Below are positions 60,574-64,000 of a stretch of DNA of 64,000 nt, piece after piece; position 1 is the stretch's first letter; every line of letters starts with the position of its first letter. The stretch is from Epinephelus fuscoguttatus (lineage: Eukaryota; Chordata; Actinopteri; Perciformes; Serranidae). The position numbers were made by a program, and so were the translations under genes. Location: the NCBI RefSeq assembly GCF_011397635.1, contig NC_064760.1:27316856-27380855 (forward strand), written 5' to 3'. The notes beneath the pieces were generated by a model. The model ran no database searches. It was not told the DNA's origin and worked only from the letters and a program-made list of their open reading frames with translations.

Positions 60574-61382
60574 AGGGTAAGTTCACCCCAAAATTAAAAA
60601 TACATATTTTTCCTCTTACCTGTAGTGCTATGTATCGATCTAGATAGTTTTGGTGTGAGTTTCAAAGTGTTGGAGATATCAACCATAGAGGTGTCTGCCT
60701 TCTCTCCAGAATAATGAAACTAGACGGCACTCAGCCTGTGGTGCACGAAGCACCAAAATAAATAAATAAATACATTTGAAAAACTCATGAGCAATGTCTC
60801 TTTCCAGAAATGATGAAGTTACTGAAGATAATCCACAGATCTCATTGTGAGCAGTTTCATGTTGACACAATTTTACATCTACCGAACTACACCCACCAAC
60901 CGTTTCCCTGCACAGAAGACAACATGCATCTTAGTTCAATATTGCTAGCTCATCTAGCACCACTGAGCTAGCTAACCTTGCAGCTCAGCCAAGGAGGACG
61001 CCATTAATGTTTACATGTTGCGCTGCCACAAGCACAAGCCTCTCGTCCATGAGCAGATGCTTGTTTGCTTCTGTGTGGCGGCACAGATGGTGGGTGTAGT
61101 TATGTAGAAAGAAAATACATGAAACTACTCACGCCAAAGTCTCTAGATTATCTTGAGTAACTGGGTCATGATTTCTGGAAAGAGACACTGCTGTTGAGTT
61201 TTCAAAAGTATTTTTTTGGTGCTTTGAGCACCACAAACTGAGTGCCATCTAGTTCCATTATATTTAAGAGAGGGCAGACATCTCGACAGCTGATATCTCC
61301 AACATCTCACACCAAAACAATCTAGATTGATAAATAGCACCACAGAGAAATGGCATTTTTAATTTGGAGTTGAAATGTCCCT
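60574..61382. mobile_element. MITE family A, copy 3 (compact full-length)
   Basis: Bounded by TTAA on both sides: TTAA|AGGGTAAGTTCACCCC at left and TTGAAATGTCCCT|TTAA at right. The 809 bases have long inverted ends (over 250 bases) and a short interior with CATCTAGCACCACTGAGCTA and GAGGACGCCATTAATG. It is the best reference copy in this window for the family. Confidence 0.85.
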
Positions 61383-61674
61383 TTAAATGGATGGCATCAT
61401 TGTCATGTCCACAGTTTTATGCAGCTGGACACATTTCCATTCATTTACATTAGAAACAACGTGTTAGGTTATGCTACTATGAACGCTGCATAAAGTCATA
61501 GCCAGCTAGTGTCTGAGTGCAGTGCCAACATAAAAGGCTCTGCAAGGTTTAATAATGCAACCTGCTGCCAAGTACCCTGCTCCCTGAGATAATGATTTCC
61601 TTTGATTCAGTTCAAATTTCACAGCTCTACCCTGCAATTATACACGTCAGAGCCTAAAAATGCTAAACCTCATG

Positions 61675-61925
61675 CAGGTCAGAGAAAAACCAGGAGAGGA
61701 AGGGAGGTGGACGAGACTTGTAACAAGATAACAAGCAGGAACCGGGAGAGATAAGAGAGGAAGAGAAAAATGTGAGAGGAAATACTGGGAGAAAAAAAAG
61801 ATGGCGTAGTGCTGGGAAGGGAAATAGAAAATAAACAGTGTGAGCTGCAAAAGGCAAAACACAAGAAGTAGGAAAAATGAGGAGGAAAAATGAGAGATAG
61901 ATGTAGAGAGTGGGAGGCTTGGAGA
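61675..61925 (+). repeat. Purine-rich tract
   Basis: About 250 bases of nearly pure A/G (GAGAGGAAGGGAGGTGG, GATAAGAGAGGAAGAG). It generates long minus-strand frames of Ser/Phe/Leu that are composition artefacts. Confidence 0.75.
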
Positions 61926-62726
61926 GTCCCTCAGTGGGTCTGCTTATCTCTCTCATGCTGGCTGATGATGATGAGTCACTGGTGAAGTTGGTTACATAAC
62001 AGACCCCTCTCTCCCCTGCCTTCAAACTCCTTCCTCTTCACTAAGCAGGTAACACTCACTCTCACATCAGTGGGCCAGTAATAGCAGACAGGCCACGCAC
62101 CCTTTTTAAAGGAGTGGAGGGCCTCTGTCCCTAAAGCCGAGGCTGAGCTCCCCACTGACCAAGGCAGCATGTGCGCTATTCTTAGCGCTGCATCCCATCA
62201 GCTCTCACCTCTGGCTCCGCTGTTTCGCAGAGAGATGCTTCTTCCCACTGACTGTGGATGAAAAGATGCGTATTAGTGTGAATATTGGCATCGTTATGTA
62301 AGAGCAGAATTTAGGATGGAAATGAGCCAAAAGCAAAAACATCTTTAAATGCAGCACAGAAAAGTTCACATCATACTTCACTGGTGCACTAAACTGAAAT
62401 CACTGTTACAAAAGGTCTCATATGAGTTCCCCTTGAAACCTGTCAGCTGACTAGAATTGATCTGAAATGATGAATTGTGTAAACTATTAGCTGATCGACA
62501 GGAAATGATTCAGCAATTCTCTCAGTGTGTTTGATTATCAAGTAGGTTTATTAATAAATCCTCTTTCAAGTGCAGAACGCTACAAAGTGCTTCCAATACA
62601 AAAATAACAATTAGAAAAAATGACTGGAGAAGAGTAAAAACAACGAGGTATAAATAGAAATGACACAAAAGCACGTCTAGACATGTTGGTCTTGAGCTGC
62701 TTTTGAAAGCTGTCCACATATTTTAA

Positions 62727-63080
62727 AGGGACAGTTCACCCCCAAAATCAAAAATACATATTTTTCCTCTGTAGTGCTGCTTATCAGGTTAGATTGTTTT
62801 GGTGTGAGTTGCAGAGTGTTGGAGATATCAGCTGTAGAGACGTCTGCCTTCTCTACAATATAATGGAACGAGATGGCACTCGGCTTGTGGTGCTCAAAGT
62901 GCCAAAAAATATATCTGGGAAAACTCAACAGCAATGTCTCTTTCTAGAAATCATGACCTGTTTGCTAAAGATAATCCACAGACATTGTCGTGAGCAGTTT
63001 CATGTAGGAGCTAATTTGTCTATTGAACTTCACCCGCCAACCGTATTACCATGCAGAGGGAAGTGTGCATCTACCAAGCG
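62727..63080 (+). mobile_element. MITE family A, copy 4 (left part only)
   Basis: Starts TTAA|AGGGACAGTTCACCCCC and matches copy 3 for about 350 bases through GTGAGCAGTTTCATGTAGG and CACCCGCCAACCGTATTACC. The matching right end is missing, so it is truncated or interrupted. Confidence 0.75.
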
Positions 63081-63286
63081 GTAACCACAGGGGCTGAAAA
63101 ATGAGGCCAACATGAAGTGGCTCCAGAAGGTAGTTAAAGACACACTAAGCACCGGTGGGCGTCACTTCTGTTTACTTTCAACAATGTTATCAAACACAAC
63201 GGAGCTAGCTCGCCCCTCGTCTTCCGTGACTCTGTCATGAACGAGCGATAGCTGCCAGTTACCCTGGATTTACACACCTGTTCAAA

Positions 63287-64000
63287 GGATAGTGCACCCA
63301 ACATGAAAATTCACCCATTATCTACTCACCTCATGCCAATGGAGGATCGGGTGAAGTTTTAGAGTCCTCACAACACTTGCGGAGATCCAAGGGGAGAGGG
63401 GGTAGCAACAAAACTCCACCTAATGGAGGCTTATGGCGCCCCAGATTCAAATGTCCAAAAACACATAATTGAAACCACAAAATATCTCCATACTGTTTGT
63501 CCATAGTGATCCAAGTGTCCTGAAGCCCTGACATAAAAAGTTGTTTGGAAAAATGTCATTTGAACTCTGTTTTTAGTCTCATTGTTGCCTGTAGCTCTAA
63601 TAGCATAATTTCATCACATCGAATTGCATCAAACACGACATTAAAGTCATGCAGCTGTGATGTAATTTGTTTATAGCCTCATGCTAGTTTTTTACTTCTT
63701 GCAATTGCAAACACGCTTAAAATATCATAAAAATGATGTTCATCTGTGAAAATTAGCTTGCAAAGCAAAACATTTAAGTCTCATAAACCTTTGTTTGACC
63801 CAGAGCTTATTAATAATCGAAAAAATCTCATTGGTATGGGGGAGTGTAATTCCCGAAGCACGGTATAGACCCACATGTTAAAATGCCCAACTGAACAGCA
63901 GAAATAAACATGTTTACAGCCTGGTACAAAAACCAGTTTTGGTCTCTACAGCTAATTTTCCCTTCACGACAACTGTACGGTGGGTGAAGTTTTATATAAC
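63287..64000 (+). mobile_element. Another MITE-like element entering the right edge
   Basis: Begins GGATAGTGCACCCAACATGA and runs with the features of an abundant fish repeat (CATTATCTACTCACCTCATG, GTTGTTTGGAAAAATGTCAT, CATAAACCTTTGTTTGACCC). A piece of the same family occurs at 33020-33230. The other terminus is outside the window. Confidence 0.55.

Larger units (their letters stand above)
59093..64000 (+). other. sh3rf2: sh3rf2 intron running off the window
   Basis: No further exon with SH3 or ISTPVLISS-type linker sequence was seen. It holds MITE family A copies 3 and 4, a purine tract at 61675-61925 and an element entering the right edge. Positions 59093-60570 show nothing nameable. Confidence 0.6.

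Noticed and set aside
61647..62025. Overlapping Phe/Ser/Leu-rich minus-strand frames resembling a membrane protein
   Set aside because: They lie on the complement of a GA-rich tract within an sh3rf2 intron; hydrophobicity comes from TTC/CTC codons.
1..64000. CRISPR arrays, operons or phage-like modules
   Set aside because: The window is vertebrate nuclear DNA with spliced genes; the only regular repeats are microsatellites and transposon arms.

Overview
The window comes from a ray-finned fish nuclear genome, most likely a percomorph teleost. The evidence is spliced genes with GT/AG introns, vertebrate receptor, KCTD and POSH-family proteins whose closest remembered relatives are vertebrate, long (TG)n/(CA)n/(TA)n microsatellites, a tRNA-derived SINE and many short inverted-repeat DNA transposons. 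Nothing looks prokaryotic, viral or CRISPR-like.

Three genes are supported. (1) nr3c1, the glucocorticoid receptor, on the minus strand: only its large N-terminal coding exon (127-1334) is present, and the DNA- and ligand-binding exons lie off the left edge. (2) kctd16, a GABA-B receptor auxiliary subunit, on the plus strand: a complete two-exon coding region (6571-7393 and 22644-23095) separated by a 15.25-kb intron, with a poly(A) signal at 23884. (3) sh3rf2, a RING/SH3 scaffold of the POSH family, on the plus strand: a CpG-rich leader near 47.6 kb and four coding exons (48133-48498, 54632-54910, 57526-57621, 58691-59092); the 3' half lies off the right edge. The gene order and orientations match human 5q31-q32 (NR3C1, KCTD16, SH3RF2). 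The human genes between them (HMHB1 and YIPF5; PRELID2 and GRXCR2) are not visible here, and nr3c1 and kctd16 are only about 5 kb apart, head to head.

The rest is intron and intergenic DNA full of mobile elements. The clearest are a fold-back transposon of about 2.4 kb with a small MITE inside it (11.3-13.8 kb); a MITE family with four clear copies plus one divergent relative; a MITE inside a MITE (35.8-36.9 kb); a retroposon-like repeat with an 11-bp flanking duplication (30.0-31.05 kb); and a SINE with a 12-bp target duplication inserted in the end of an older hAT-like remnant (55.9-56.9 kb). The stretch 24-47.5 kb between kctd16 and sh3rf2 has no recognisable gene.

The three genes do not form a pathway. 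They are neighbours by conserved synteny: a steroid-responsive transcription factor, a neuronal receptor modulator, and a ubiquitin-ligase-like scaffold that, from what is known of POSH proteins, acts in JNK/apoptosis signalling. The most biologically interesting coding observation is that the first SH3 domain of this sh3rf2 looks eroded while its reading frame stays open. I saw no undescribed multi-gene system.
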